A stretch of DNA of 64,000 nt from Selaginella tamariscina. Its lineage: Eukaryota; Streptophyta; Lycopodiopsida; Selaginellales; Selaginellaceae. Position 1 is the stretch's first letter. The number at the start of each line of letters is the position of its first letter. Location: positions 163,592 through 227,591 of the forward strand of contig PUQB01000259.1 of NCBI GenBank assembly GCA_003024785.1. The letters run 5' to 3'. Made by a program: the position numbers and the translations under genes. Below the pieces are notes generated by a model. It searched no databases, was not told where the DNA came from, and saw only the letters and a program-made list of their open reading frames with translations. Positions 47,391-61,500 of the stretch are shown here, in pieces.

Positions 47391-50300
47391 TTTAATACTG
47401 GAGATAAAGTATGTCTTCTTCGGAACAACGAGATAGTTGGCACTGGAACTGTGGAAGTTCGAGATAATAATGCATCATGTCACAATATTTCCCAAGGATC
47501 TTGTGTGTACGTATGGGTGAACACCATTTCAAGCATGTTGAGGTTCTGGGAATGGAATTTGAGGAGGGTTCTCCTGTATTGTGGAATTTGGATGAAGTCA
47601 AGGCTGACACAAATATGCAGAGTCACAAACAAATAGTAGCACGAGTTTACCAGATGATGGCTTGCCTGCTGTAATGGATGAGGTGATTCTCTTTCTTCGT
47701 GAGATTGAAGTCGGAAGAGGCATCATCACAGCTATAAATCCAATGGAAGCAGTGTCAGAAGAGAAACTAGGGTCCGACTTCGTGGGTGTAGTTGTGACAG
47801 AGGTTTCACCTAATGGCACATTGTATCCTGGATCCCTCGTGAGGTGGCGAACATCTGAATTAAGACGGCAAGATGGTTCAACATATTCTGGGTTGGATTT
47901 CAATAATAACAACCCGGAAGAACAACTCATATTTGAAGAGGTTCCTTGCATTGGTCCTATTGTAAGAAAAAGGCGATTCATGGGTTGTAGATCTTCCCCT
48001 GCAAGTTTCAGCAAGAGGGTAAAGATGGATCCTACATCTTCCGAAAGTGTTACGAGCATTTCCACGATTGACTGTTGCAAGAAGAAGTGTTGTCAGATGG
48101 CAGACCGGAATGAAATTACCCAATGTAGACATGTCTTTCGTATGCTCACCCAAAAGCAAAGGCATGAGTTTGTATATGCTGCACTAACTGGGTGTATTGA
48201 TGGAATGGCCTCGGACACAGGTTATCAGAGTACATCCATGGTATTTAATAAGGTGGCCATCTGCTTCAAAGCTTGGTACAGTATATACGGGATCCCAAAG
48301 ACCACGTTCTACCGTCGGAGGGATGAGTGGCTAGATGGAGCGCGAACCTCAGTTCATGGGAACACTGGCTTGGTCAAAACCCGCTCTCACATCATGGCAG
48401 CCATAGAGATACTCAAGGCTTTTGTGGAAGCAAATGCAGACAGGATGCCTCACAAATGCCGAACCACAAATGCAGGGGTCAGGGAAAATCTCAAGGTTTT
48501 ACCTTCAATCTACACTCAATTGAAACTGTGTGAACATGTGAACAAGTGCCTCAGTTTGATGGGGCTCCAAGCAATCTGCACTGGTACCTTCAACAACATA
48601 TGGAATACTCATTTTAAGGATGTGGAGATTGCAAAACACTCTAGCTTTTCTAAGTGTGACACTTGTACATCATTGAAGGCTGCAGAGGCTTGTGCAAAAA
48701 CCTTGGTGGAGATCACTACCATTCAAAGGAAGATGGAGGCCCACATGATTGCACAACAAACTTGTCGGTCTCAGTACTATGCACACCGCATGCTTTCTGT
48801 ATCACGCCCATCAGAGTACCTGTGCTTGATCCATGACAAGATGGATCATTCAAAGACCAGCATTCCAAAGCTCTTTGCAACACCAAAGTGCCTTGGAAAT
48901 GTCATGAAACTTCCGATTTCTTTAACAGGTGTGCTAACACATGGACACGGTTGTGAGTCATATGGACACTTTTCACTTCCACATTGGTCTAGCGACTCCA
49001 ATTTCACTATTGGGTCGTTAGCCATGTGTTTCAGAAACCTTGAAGCCCACTCACAGACAAGTCCTATCAGTGATCTCAAAGTGAAGAAACAACACCTTCA
49101 ACCTTTACATAATGCTCTCATGAACACGTCTGCACTTGAGGCTACTTGGGAATATGAGAGGCATTGTCAGCAACCTGCACAAAAAACAGATGGCCCTGTT
49201 GAGAGTTCAGGTTCAGTGGAGGGATCTAGCTCAAATAGTGTACATGTGTCCTCAACATCAAATAAGCTTCCTCGTCATTTGCTTTTACAGATGGATAATT
49301 GTGCAGGCGAGAACAAAAATAGGTAAATCATTTTACTTAAGGGTTTCTCAAGCTCATACTTACTTTTATTTTCTAGATATGTGCTAGCATACTTGTCAAT
49401 GCTTGTTGCCAAAGGTGTGTTTGAAACAATCACGCTCAGTTTCCTTATGGTTGGTCACACTCATGAAGATATTGATGCGTTCTTCAGCAAGGTCTCCAAC
49501 TCTACAAAAAGGACAAGTGCACTTACCTTACCGCATATGATGAATCTTTTTGAAAATTGCATCTCCAAAAAAAGTTGTGCTTTGCTTGTGACTGAGGTGC
49601 CAGACTTCAAAAAATTTCTCAAGGAGTATATAAAAGAAGGGAGTGATTCTTTAGTTGGTCACCTTGTGCCGCTACAATTCTTTTTCTCCATACGAGATGG
49701 TATACCTATTATGCAGTACAAGTTACGGCCATCAGAGCAGGAGTGGTTACCGAAAGAGGGCTTAATGCTCTTCAAAAGTGGAGAGGATGGAAAGCCACTT
49801 CTCCCAGAAGGACAACCAGACCCTATTCCATTGAGTGCCCAGCTCAAGGAACAAGAGGTTATTATTGATGGCATCAAAAAATATGTGGCATGGGTTCAAA
49901 AATCGATGCCAAAGAATTCTGATAAGGCAACTGGTTACTCAGAACTATATAAGCATGTGGTCAACTATTGGGAGACTGTTGTTCGAGAGTTGGAAGGGCC
50001 TACTGTCACAAGTACAGAATTGCAACACCCTTTCTGGCCTAAAACAAGGTGGCGAGAGGAGATTGAAATGACATCACTGAGCATAAACGACATAGAAGCC
50101 AGTAGTGATGTGGAAGTGCAAACCCCACACTTTGTTGGACAAAGGAACCAAAAACCTAAAGCATACTTTGATTGCTGCAAGGATCTTCAAAAACTAATGA
50201 TGGTTCTCATTACTCCAGATGCGTCATATAATCAGCCTATTTGGATGGGTCAAATTATCGACACACCTGAAGTAATCACAAAAAATAGTATTGTTAAGGT

Positions 50301-50505
50301 TGCATGGTTCAAACCACAAAAAAGGCGACACGAGAAGGAGAGCGAAAGATATAATGGATGCCTAGAGAAAACATGGTCTCCCAATCAAAAAGACCCAGCA
50401 TGTTTTATAAATGTTAAATCCATTCGATATGGGTGGATGTCAAGAAGCGTTGATAAAGTCACGATTAACAAAACTGCAAGGGAATGTATGTTTTCTGAAG
50501 CTTAA
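47391..50505 (+). CDS. DUF7869-type (DDE/D RNase H-like) transposase
   Basis: Two main exons join at AAAAATAG/GTAAATC (49322) and TTTTCTAG/ATATGTG (49377), in phase. The N-terminus (MFNTGDKVCLLRNNEIVGTG) and GEHHFKHVEVLGMEFEEGSP precede a Cys cluster CCKKKCC, a helical DNA-binding-like part (IYGIPKTTFYRRRDEWLDG) and a CDTC motif. Candidate catalytic acids lie in CLIHDKMDHSKT, LLLQMDNCAGENKNR and FLMVGHTHEDIDAFF, the signature of the plant and protist DUF7869 family. The spacing suits a DDE/D transposase cutting the element's TIRs. Frame changes near 47513 and 47655 imply indels; the 554-codon and 374-codon frames are otherwise open. The decayed relative at 1676-4085 shows that the family has moved before. 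Confidence 0.75.
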
Positions 50506-50983
50506 AGCAATTACAAAATTATAAAATAATATATTTAATATTCATAATTATTATAAACTCTTTAATAATAGTACCAAATTGTATACTTAACTATATAAAT
50601 TTAAAAAATGATATGGAAGATTGACTATATTATTATAGGATTTTATATATATATTATTACTACTACAAATTTTTAATTAATAATGTTATATTTAAATATT
50701 AATATTTTAATAACAACATCAATATTTATATAATGTACCTCTTATGCTCTTCCTTAATTGTTATATTAGGCAATATATTATATAATTTAATACATTCTAC
50801 TTTTATAATGTTATTAATTTTTGTTCAATGAATGCTATAATTTATTAAAGGGTAGAATACAAAATAGAATATTCTAAAGAATATTCTCTTTTCAAACATA
50901 TATTCTAAAGAATATTCCTTTAATATTAGAAAATGCTAATTAAATAGTTAAAATTGCTAATTATTAGGAAATGGGACTATAGC
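50506..50983. other. Right subterminal region of the transposon
   Basis: AT-rich, no gene. AGAATATTC / GAATATTCT palindromes at 50867-50925 mirror those in the left subterminal region. Confidence 0.55.
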
Positions 50984-51010
50984 CATGCCCATTTTAGTTA
51001 CAACTTGCAT
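50984..51010 (-). repeat. Right terminal inverted repeat, copy I
   Basis: CATGCCCATTTTAGTTACAA followed by CTTGCAT, the inverted match of 36363-36389 with two mismatches. Confidence 0.75.
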
Positions 51011-54000
51011 TAATATGTTATATAAGTGTTTAAAATGGTTTGCCCAAACATGATATATGTGTGGTTACATTAGAAATTTTCTTTTACTAATAGTTATGGG
51101 ATATAGTTTAATCATTTTGAATTTCCGCATTTAAACGTGTGTAATCGGAATTTAAACATACTGGTGTTGTACAAATTCGTCCATTTGTGTACTATGAACC
51201 ATTTAAATAGCCCATGAAAAAATATCACTAAGCATAGTTAATTACACGCATGGTCATATCTGTGTACATATGTATATGTGTGTACGTGTATTGATAGGAA
51301 ATATAGATACAAAAGTTCAACATAAGTACGAATATAACAACTTAAAATCTGATATATATACAAATGAATACTTATCTTTATAGTTACTGTGCAAGTGTGA
51401 ACATATTAAGTAATTAGGGATAGCTACACAGACTACTTCACAAGTTTATGTTTATTGGAGAGTAAATACTTAGAAATAAAATGTATGTGCATATTTACGT
51501 TTTTTATTGTAAACTTCTTATTTCTATTTTTCCAAGTAAGATAATAATTATGTTGTTGACTATTTTGGTGTGTGCATAATAGAGCTTTCACTTTATAAAA
51601 TCTAATTGAACTATACAATTTATAGTTTTATAATTTTGTAATTATATATCATATACACACCTACACAAATTAGTTTCTGTTACGCAGAAAGCTTTAAATT
51701 GAATTTTAATATGAATTTATTATAATCTTTTTTTTGTAAAATTGAAAAATATATATTTTGACTCTTAAATAATTTTTATATTTTACAACTTGATTGTTAA
51801 TAAATTCAATATTATATAGTGATTTAAACAATAGCAGCTAAGCTAAAAGAGGCAGCATTTTTTTTTACTACATTAAGAAATTATACAATAATAAATTCAC
51901 CACGACATTAATAATACTATTCTTAATTTTAAGTTTAAAGTTAAATTTAAATTTTTTACGGTAGTGAGACTTACTCATTACTGGTTTTAAAATTGAAGTT
52001 GATTATTGTGTGTGTGAGTGTGTGTGTGTGAGTGTGTTCTTTGTATATATGCAGGTGTGTATACCCATTCACATGCCCAGGAAACAAGTCTGTATTTATC
52101 GAGGGGAAGAAGAGTTTGACTTTGATTCTACTAAATATAAATTACATACATTAGTATCAGTACTTGTATCAAACATTTACACAGAATGTATGTAACTGTG
52201 GTATATATATACATAGCCTTGCGTTTATACGCATTGAGATTCAATTTTTAAGGACATATACATTATTGTGATTGGTTGTCTAAACATTACATATATATCA
52301 CTAAACTACATATAATATAGGAATGGTCCTAAATGTTAGGGACTTAATTATTTATGTAATTATTTAATAATAAAATTCTACGTCAGCTCAGATAAATATA
52401 AAATTAAAATGAATGAATAATAACACTTCCATTTTTTTTAAAGTAACGAACATGAAAGTGTAAATAAGCTAATTTTATTAAAAGTGTGAAATTTTATATA
52501 AGAAATTTTAAATAATATATACACACACATCTAATTTATATACTTTATACATTTTATGCATTACATATATTTTATAATTTGCTATTTAATACAGTTCGGA
52601 ATTTATTATCTATGAGCATGTTTTGATTTAAATTTACTTTAAAATTTAAGATTTTATTAATATATTCTAATGATAAATTTTAGATAAGTAAATTTAAGGT
52701 TAAAACGGTTGTAGTATGTAAACTTATACTTCATCAATTTTTAAAAGAATTTAATGAGTAAAATAACTTAACCTTTAATTATTATTATTGAATATGATTT
52801 TTTTTTTTGCTTATTAAAAGGATTCTTTTACTTTATTATGAAATATGAATTCTTGATTATAATAGCATGGTTAAGGGACATGAGTTTTTATTGTAATAAG
52901 ATTTATTATATTAAACAAATAGAATCATTTATTATTATTACAGTGAAAGTTATATTAAACAGTTTTTATTATATATACAATATATATTTTTATATTGTTG
53001 TGTACAGATAAACATTTATTTCACCGTACGAATGTTAATGGATTATTATTACTTTATCAATGTTAAAGTCAAAACTAGGTAATAAAAACTGTTGAAACAA
53101 GAGAAGCTAGTCATGTTACTTTAATTTAACATCAGTATATATGCATTAGATATATAACCTATATATTGTAAGTGAATCTGTGTATATCGAACAATCAGTT
53201 TGTATTAATGGTATCGTCATTAGTTTTGCACACCATAATCACACACACGTGCGCACGCATGCATATGCATGTTTGTTACGGTGTGCGTATTTATAGCACC
53301 GTATGTACATTTATACAGGAATATAGCTTTACATTATTTAAATTTATTTTTAAAATTTATAAAAAATTTCAAGCAGTATTAGTATTTCTCTTTATTTGAA
53401 CTAGCTGAAATGATTAAGACCTTAAACTTAAATTACTTCTATACTTTTAACTTTATTATTACTTGTAAAAGTTATATTTTATATTAATGTTACCAAATTT
53501 AATTTTAAACTTTATCATACGATTTTTAAATTCATCAAATACAATAATAAAGCCGATTAAAGATAGAGATAAACAAATAGTGTAATTGATATAAAGATTT
53601 GTACATGTATGCATATACATACATATGGTATACATATATACGTGTGTTTCACAATAGGGTAGAAATAGACTTCTTGCATATATATCTATTTTTCTTCTCA
53701 TTGTTGTATATATACAGAAATCCGCTGGAAAAACCAAGTATTCTATATGTAATAACAAGATGGACACGATAACAAGATGAATAACAAGAAGAAAGGGGAA
53801 CAGCTATTTATTATGTAAATAGTATATAGAAGAATGTTGCTAACCATGATGTGCGAGTGAACTCCTAACGGGTTCATTAAGATTTATGTATTATATAAAT
53901 ATTGTAAATAATATTTTAAATAAGCATATATACAAATGATCTCCTTTCTTTAATAAAACTAAAACACTAGGTGACGTTTACTTAAGTTTTATAGTTTAAT

Positions 54001-55745
54001 CCTTACATATTGTATCCAACCTTGTTTAGATATACTAGAAAGGAAAAATATAGAATTCGATATTCGATGTTTAATATAATTATGCAAAACGTACCCTTAT
54101 TTATATATTTTTTAAATTTAAATAAAGAAATTCTTTAGGGTTAATACATTTTACTTATACATATGATTTGTTATAAATAAAAAATTTAAATACATACTTT
54201 CACTTGGTTTTTAATTTTTAATGTTTATTAAATTAATACAAAGAAAGCAATATGTTGGGTGTCCCCTTAACAGGCTCTTTTTGAAAAGATTATATAATCT
54301 ATTATTGTATAACGATGAATAACCTTACTATTTCATTTCCCCCAACATTTAATAATAAATAGATAGCTAAAATAATAAAATAAGATAACTAGAAATGATA
54401 TATTTTAAATTCACAGAAAAATAATGAATTCTAAGACAATAAAATGAACCAAAATTATACCACTTCCGTGAAGTGATTTTAATTTTTTTTAAATTTATAA
54501 TTTTTATTGACAAGAAAACATTTGAATAATAAATTTATTTAATTTATTATAATTTTAAACTATTGTAGCTTTTAAAAATCAATCTTTTTTTCCTCTTATT
54601 TTCATGTAAATGAAAGTGTGTTGATGTGTTATAAGATTTTAACTTAAAAAGAAGAATATGTTTAATAACGATGAATAACATAAAATTGAAAGTAAATAAA
54701 GATGTTAAAGTAAAAGTCTTAAATGACTTTATTATAATTTTTTGATTTAATATATAATTATAAGAACTAGAGAACAATCATGTAGATTCTTTAAGTCCTC
54801 TAAATTTTTTCTTTTAAAATGAGAATGACCATTAACAAATCAATCAAAAAATGAAGTAGGAGAAGCAATTAAAAAAAAATTAAAAAGGCTATAAATGATT
54901 TTTGATTGGTGTCATATCACATACATAAATACGTTTATACAAAATTGTTATATATATACAAGTACTAAGACTTGTTTTATACAACCAAGTGTGACACGTG
55001 CATTTTCACATGCAAATGAAATCACTTTTAACTTAAGGATGACAATAACATACATTTCAAATTTGTTGAATCTTAAGATTATTATTACACAAAGAATATG
55101 AACACCATGTGTTTTCTATATTAAAGTAATTATAAAACTCAACTTGCTTTGTTATACGTTCTTAATTCATCAGTTAAACATGACTTACTTGAAGTTAAAT
55201 TAGAAAGTTTGGAAAAAAATGCTTAAAAAATAAGTTTTTGTAATAGCTTTTTGTATTTTGAGTTATAAAAAACCACTTTAGTAAATGTTTTTTTAATTAT
55301 ACCATTAAACATATCAAAAATTACCAAAACCATATTCAAAACACTAAAAAGTCAAATGAATATTCAAAACCATATCTTAAAATCACATATAAAAACGTAT
55401 AATAAATCATATAAAAAACATGTAAAAGATTGCATAAAATTTTAAATGAAAAAGTCGTATATAAACCATTAAAAAAATAACTAGCTGACGTGTGAATAAT
55501 CATTTGTAAAGTCACATCTAATTTTCTGGTTTGTACGTGAGTTTGGTTTGAAAAAAAAAATCATATTTAACCCTATTAAAAAACAAATAAAACGATCATG
55601 TAATAAATCGCATAAAATCGCTAAAAAAACCTGTACACAGTTGAAAATATAGTTTGCCAATACATGTCATGGTTCACATGTCAACCACATGACTAAGTCA
55701 CACATTTTGACTGTTTTATATTGGTTTATTATTTATACACATATG

Positions 55746-55781
<36 letters not shown>

Positions 55782-55965
55782 GACAATTTTAAATGCATGT
55801 AAGGACTCTAGTATGCTATATAGCATGTTGGTTTGTGAACCGTTGTGTGTGTGAGAGAGATGGGGTTAAGACCTGTAACAATTAACTTGTAGTCAACAAT
55901 AATAATAAAGATATCTTTTGTGTGCGGAACACAATATAATTTGTTACTAATGAAATAGAACTTTA
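51011..55965. other. AT-rich intergenic DNA, no gene seen
   Basis: Nearly 5 kb with dense stops on both strands, a (TA)n tract at about 55748-55782 and poly-A/T runs. The few open frames (for example 53459-53767 minus and 54547-54777 minus) are Tyr, Ile, Phe and Lys-rich with no motif. The Gypsy 3' LTR expected if the transposon had simply inserted into the Gypsy element is not found here. Confidence 0.65.
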
Positions 55966-55969
55966 TTTC

Positions 55970-56870
55970 CTTGAAATTATTTCATGGAAAGCACCACGCA
56001 CCCTTCTGGTGCATTGTATATCCAGCATGGCAAACTTTCCTAATCCTCCTGTCCACGCATTGACTCCCATACAACAATAACTTTTCTAAAGCAACACGTT
56101 CAAGATCTTTTTCAAAGTGCTCTTGTTCAAGTAAGTAGCACACAGTTCCAATCTACATATTTTTGTCGCATAGTCTAATATGTAATGCAATCCAGCACTC
56201 ATGTTAACATTAGTTAACTTGAGATCAGTTAGCTTGTAGTGATGGCCCACAAAGCTGAAATCGTAATTTCCTGATAGAGTGGCATACTTTCAAGTTATGG
56301 GCATGAATTGCGACTCTTCACGTCCATGTAAGCTCAACTCGAGTAGCATAGGTGTTTATTGTAACATTCATATCGGACAACATCCAAATATCCAATTTAG
56401 TAAGTGTGTTGCTACATATGGTTAAGGAAGTAAGTCTCTCATGTCCCATGTAATGATCACTCAAAGTAAGGGTACGTAGAGCAGGAAAATTGAGAAGGAC
56501 ATCACTTGTTTTTCCGTCTACCTGCAGAGACTAACATGCTCTAGACGCTCAAAGTTTGAACTTTTGATGTAAAATCTATCTGACCAAACATAAGTATCCA
56601 TCTTTTCCAGCTTATTACAATCCACTAGATGAACCCCTTGGACGCTGTGACATATAAACTCCCTTAGGTTAGGAGCTCCCACAAAAACATGGCATGCAAA
56701 CAACGAACATCCAATTTCTTCAGTGTTGTACTTGAGATCTCCAAAGGAGAAGAGATACCTTTACAATACTGCAATATTAGCGTCTCAAGAACCACAACCT
56801 TATTATATCGTCCGATATGTTTGTGGAGCAAGCCTCAAAATAAGTTAGATGATCGAAAGTGTAAGTTGAA
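55970..56870 (-). pseudogene. Leucine-rich-repeat gene fragment (F-box/FBD-LRR-like)
   Basis: Minus-strand pieces read as plant LRR segments: APNLREFICHSV and LEKMDTYVWSDRFYI, KSSNFERLEHVSLC (56518-56703). A different frame then encodes DVLLNFPALRTLTLSDHYMG, LTSLTICSNTLTKLDIWM and LTDLKLTNVNMSAGLHYILD. The pattern of alternating hydrophobic LRRs without a kinase or NB-ARC domain suits an F-box/FBD-type LRR tail. An in-frame stop (about 56315) and frame changes mark it as a relic. No F-box was seen. It ends eight bases from the left end of copy II. Confidence 0.5.
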
Positions 56871-56878
56871 TGAATAAA

Positions 56879-56905
56879 ATGCACGTTGTAACTAAAGTGG
56901 GCATG
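56879..56905 (+). repeat. Left terminal inverted repeat, copy II
   Basis: Identical to 36363-36389. The preceding bases (GAATAAA) differ from those before copy I (ACCTAAG), which fixes the element boundary. Confidence 0.85.
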
Positions 56906-57166
56906 ATACGTGAAAATGGGAATATAAAATAAATTACTAATTAATACTTAAGTTTTAATTATTAATTAATCATTTAATTAATATGTAATTAAGCCTTAAA
57001 TATTAATTAATTAATTAATTAATCCTTCAATAACCTTACTTAGTAAGGAATATTCCTAAAATATCTTAGAATATTCATATTATTCTAAAAATAGTTTACA
57101 ATAATGAAGAAATACTATCAAACATAATTACAAATGAAATCATTTTCTTATCAACATGTTAATTTT

Positions 57167-58342
57167 TTATAAATACTTTCTTTCTATCATACAAAGAAAT
57201 CTTTTCATTTTGTCTAAATCATCACTCTCCGGATTAATCAAATCATTTTGGTCAATATCTTGATGTTGTTGCCACCACTTAACACTCTCACGAATGCAAT
57301 TGGGAGTTGCCATCCTTGTTAATACATAAGATGTGATAAGAGAAGGTCTGCATAAAGGCTCATCTAAAAACTGACGTTCCTTAAGAATAATATTATAAAG
57401 CGCCCGGTTGCTATCCTTCATTTTATAAAATTCAATATCACGAGAAAGAAAAGCTTCAGGAAATGTATGATACGGTGGATACTGCTCACAAAAATTTTCG
57501 AGATTCTTCTTTCTGAGGCACGTATCCAAGTAGTTCACTAGCTCATCCATGATATCGGTATCAGAATATGGATCGAAAGTGATTGGATGAATACAAGCAA
57601 TGTTTTGGTTGAGCATAGCCTTCTGAGGAGAGTCGTCTACTACTAATCTGTGTTCTTCATTATCCTTAAGCGACTGATCTCCCCATGAGTCCCAATTATT
57701 CTTTCATTCTTGAAGAAGTATGGCTTGCTTTCCTTTCTTATATTGTGAAATTCGAGAGGTTTATGACACATTCGCTGGTCAAAAATCCAATCTTTACGAA
57801 TCACCTCTTCTGCAACACTACAATGTTTCTTAAGTAAATTCAACAGCGGTGTTAAGTTATGAATCTGCATGCATGACCAAATCCCCACAAGCGCACCCAT
57901 CTCCTTAAGCTTTTGAAAGAGACGATCCAACCCTGGACGAAAAATAATATCATATCGAAATTTACCATGACAAGGAATGAAATCTCCTTGTTTGATTTCT
58001 TTTTCTATCCTCGGGCCTTTGTCGATGAAGCAGAACACCATTGACATCCAACAACACAATATGGCCATGAGTAACATGAGATAGCGTTGCCTCTTGAATA
58101 CTTTGCAAATCACTTGTTTGCTCCCTTTCACATTTATCCGTTGCCACTATCTCGTTGCCTATCCCTTCATCATTTAATTGTACATCATCCTTACAAGATT
58201 CAGATATTGCATGCGCTGAAGAAATTGATTTCGGAACTGAAGCCAATAAAAATGATGATGAAGTGGCCCCCATGGTAACGATGTTTTGAGCTGCATTATT
58301 ATCCATTTCCTGCATGAACTCTGTCATTCTGACATGTGGCAC
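57167..58342 (-). pseudogene. FCP1-like HAD phosphatase, copy II
   Basis: The same protein family as 36663-37845. Here the N-terminal frame is longer and open (VRMTEFMQEMDNNAAQNIVT to LLDVNGVLLHRQRPEDRK), then an indel near 58003 shifts it. The middle frame continues to KNERIIGTHGEISRLR, and a deletion near 57645 destroys the motif IV region that is readable in copy I. The C-terminal frame (57167-57616) is open through a junction that is broken in copy I. Each copy therefore has lesions the other lacks. An ancestral open gene is likely, but neither visible copy is intact. The upstream start is uncertain because the frame is open past the first ATG. Confidence 0.7.
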
Positions 58343-58598
58343 AAGAAATTGTCGCCAAACCCCTCTCTTACCTCATGGCAATGCTGAAAATCCATGTTCT
58401 CAATTATTTCATTACATCTGCAAAATGATAATTAGCTGACCTTAAAATTATCAAGGTATATTATTTACCTTGTTAATGTGTGACCCATGTTTGAACTAAA
58501 AGCTTCATTAATCCTTGAGAATTTATTTTCTGTACAAATATAAAAGAAATATACAAAAATGCCTTATGTTACACTCATTTACAACTATTTTCACTCTA

Positions 58599-61500
58599 TC
58601 AATTCATTATCAATTCTTCTTCGCTATTACCTTCTGAGTGAGGCGAAGAAGGTCTAAGCCGCTTGTGAGATGGTTCAAGATCTTCTGCATCTTCTATTGA
58701 TGTTTCCATGGGTCCTGGAGTGTGCGAATGTTCTGTACTCCTCGAGATAACTTCCGGTCTAATATCTGATTGAGTTCGTTCTCAGACTCCGAGATTGAAC
58801 CAGATTCACCTTCAGAGCTATCGCACTTATCTGGAGGGAACTTTCTCAAATACGCCTTTATGGATCGTTGGGGTACTCAGTTGAGACCCAATCTATCCAC
58901 TTGTTCAGGTCCTCAACCATGGTCTTATCCTTTTCAACGGCAAACACACATGTATGCCGAAGGTAACACTCCTTCAAGACGGACCCCCTAGTGCAGTAGT
59001 CAAAAACCCACGCATCACTGTGAGGACCCCTGATCAAGTTGACGATGCTCCGTGCCGCTTGACTTGTAATGTTTGGATAACGTACATTGCCGAATACGTC
59101 ACTCATACCTATCGGTGTATCGGATGGAGGTTCAGGGCCGTTGGAGTGCAAACAGATGCCTGGCCAGTCATTTGGAAGCTTGAAATTGTTTGGCGCATTC
59201 CTAACAACCAAGTGAACAACGTATCAATGCACTTGGGATTAGCATCGTTCATATAAAATCCTGTCCAACGATGTCTATTCTTCTTGGCGAAGGCGAAGGC
59301 AAAAGTATCGGTGACATGAGCAAGAATCAAGAAATAAATACCTGAAAAAGTAGGTATCAGTGAAGAGCGCAAGCATGAATTCAATAATAAATACCTTCTA
59401 TGTATATGCTTGCACGGCTAAGTTTCTCCACCAGATCCTCTAGTGCCCTATCTGTCGAAAGATTTTTTGACACCCGCCGATCCATCACGAACAATTGAAA
59501 CGGTTTCCTACAAGCAGTGATGTTACCCCATAAAGTCTCCGAATCTAACAACAAACATCTGTAGGGCTTGTCGTGATTCGTAGCATCCTCCTTTATAAGG
59601 TTCAATTCGGTTCTCCGCTGCTGAAGGACTGCCATAAGAGAAGGCGTCATCCCAATGTTCTCCTTTTTGGCGTTGGCGTGCAATAGATTCTTGCCTAGAT
59701 CTTCCGATTGGTTCACCCATTCGACAAGCATATCATCGTTCGTCACATGCAAATATTTGCTGACCTCTTCATATGTTGAAGTCGAGGTCCAACCCAGTTT
59801 GTGGCAGTGTATTCCCAACCACTCCTTGAAATGCCTGACCGTCTTCAACTCCATTGCCTTGAGATGAAAAGGAGAGGTTGGGCTGCTGTTATTAATTTGT
59901 AGTTTGCCATCGATCACCAAATCAGCCAAGACTTCCATCTCCTCCATCGTTGTTCCATTTAAAGGCTTCAACCATGTGAGCTTGAAATCGTTGTCTACAT
60001 CCTTTGTAGATTGAACAGACTTAGCCTTCGGCGTCTTACTGGGTTTCTTTGCAGACTTTTCTGAGGGCTCCCCTTCACTTGTCTGCTTCTTCTTCAGTGT
60101 TCCTTTTGAAAAGGATTCCATAATCCCCAACCATTTGGCAAAGATCCTATCTTCGGGGCAAGAAATCAACATCATCAGAAATGATGTTTCCTTCCCGCCC
60201 ACCTGGGCAAAATCAACTGCTGCAATTTCTTCAACTCTCTGAGGAAAAAGACAGATTAATATACCGGCGAGATAAATCCCGCCCAAACAATTTGCTTACC
60301 CGGTATTCCGCAGATTGTGTATTCCTGCGGTAGCTCTTTGTGGTCGCTGAAGAGATTCCCACACGGCTCGCGTGTGTTTAAACTTCTCCCATATTTTGCT
60401 GTTGTAGTGGTTGGTGTCGGCAGCGTCCCATTCCGCCGATAACTTATGGTACTGCTCGATTGTGAGATTCGGCTTAGCTAAAAACGCCGATCTTTTTGTC
60501 AGCTTCTCACGGGTATGCTCGGAAAGTTTTGTTGCCATCGTTCCTTTGTTGTGTTCATCGAGAAGTCGTTGGGCTGCCGTTATTGTGTGCTGGCCACTAA
60601 TGATGTAGTACTTGATAGATTTTTATTCTCCGTCTGAATCTTCATGAGTTGTTCTGGTGTTGTGATCCAGACTTTGTCAGCGCCCTTCCTTCTTTCATAG
60701 TATGGACACAAAACAGCATTATGTGGAACGGTATAAGAATTGTCGTCCTTCATCTTCTCCATGAGCTCAGCTACACGTTCCTGGTTGAGTGGCCTGTAAT
60801 TGAAGTTTGGGTTGACGCTGCAATATTTAACCCTACAAGGATAAATCTTATCATCCAACATCATTTCCTTGTGACTTATTGCAGCATGAGATGCCACAGG
60901 TGCAGCTGACAAAACGATTGATGATTTTCTTTTGCGATCCGAATCAACATGTGTGATCCCCGACTGCAGCTGTTCTAGTGTTCTCGGTACACTCTCCAGC
61001 TCCCAAAGCTTCCTAAGCAAATTGAACGTGATCTGTAGAGAACCTGAGACCGAGCCACCTCTCAATCTCCTTATGATGTCGCTGTGTTCTTCTTCAATGT
61101 GAAGAGGGAAGATTGCTCCACTTGCTGATTTTCTGTATTGTGAAGCAATATCTCCTGACAATACACCTACTCGATGAGTCTGAAGATTTCGAAGTAGACA
61201 TCCAGATGGATCCCCTCCATAGATGGGCTTTCGTTGAGTTGAAGAAGAACTCCAAGGTCAACATCATTAGTGAACACGTGAACGTCATTATCCACAAGTC
61301 GACAAAACCACCCGAAATTAATGTTGTAACTGACGACCTCTGGATCCGAGAACGTGACATTGGATGGAACAAGGCATAGTGTCGAGCATCGTCCAATCTG
61401 GGTTCGCAGCCTGCTTTCGGGTGCTTGACTAGCGAATCTACTTTCCATTGTTTTGCTTGTCCATGAGATGTGACAGAGGTTAATTTGACAGCAGCCATGG

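Larger units (their letters stand above)
36363..51010 (+). mobile_element. Large TIR-bounded DNA transposon, copy I (about 14.6 kb)
   Basis: The left end (36363-36389) starts ATGCACGTTGTAACTAAA and ends GGGCATG. The reverse complement of 50984-51010 starts ATGCAAGTTGTAACTAAA and ends GGGCATG, so 25 of 27 bases match. The left terminus is independently defined by copy II, whose homology starts at the same base (56879) next to unrelated DNA. Both subterminal regions contain GAATATTC palindromes (about 36530-36575 and 50870-50925). Cargo: an HAD phosphatase gene and a ParB/methylase-like gene on minus, a DUF7869/DDE gene on plus, and two palindrome arrays. No target-site duplication is evident (flanks ACCTAAG and TAATATG). 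The left flank is Gypsy DNA but the right flank is not, so a later rearrangement is possible. Confidence 0.75.

Noticed and set aside
36355..51020. Target-site duplication around the large transposon
   Set aside because: Flanks ACCTAAG and TAATATG do not match at any length from 2 to 9 bp, so none is claimed.
51011..55965. Protein genes in the AT-rich interval
   Set aside because: Short frames have biased Tyr/Ile/Lys composition, with no motifs, splice pattern or homology recognised.
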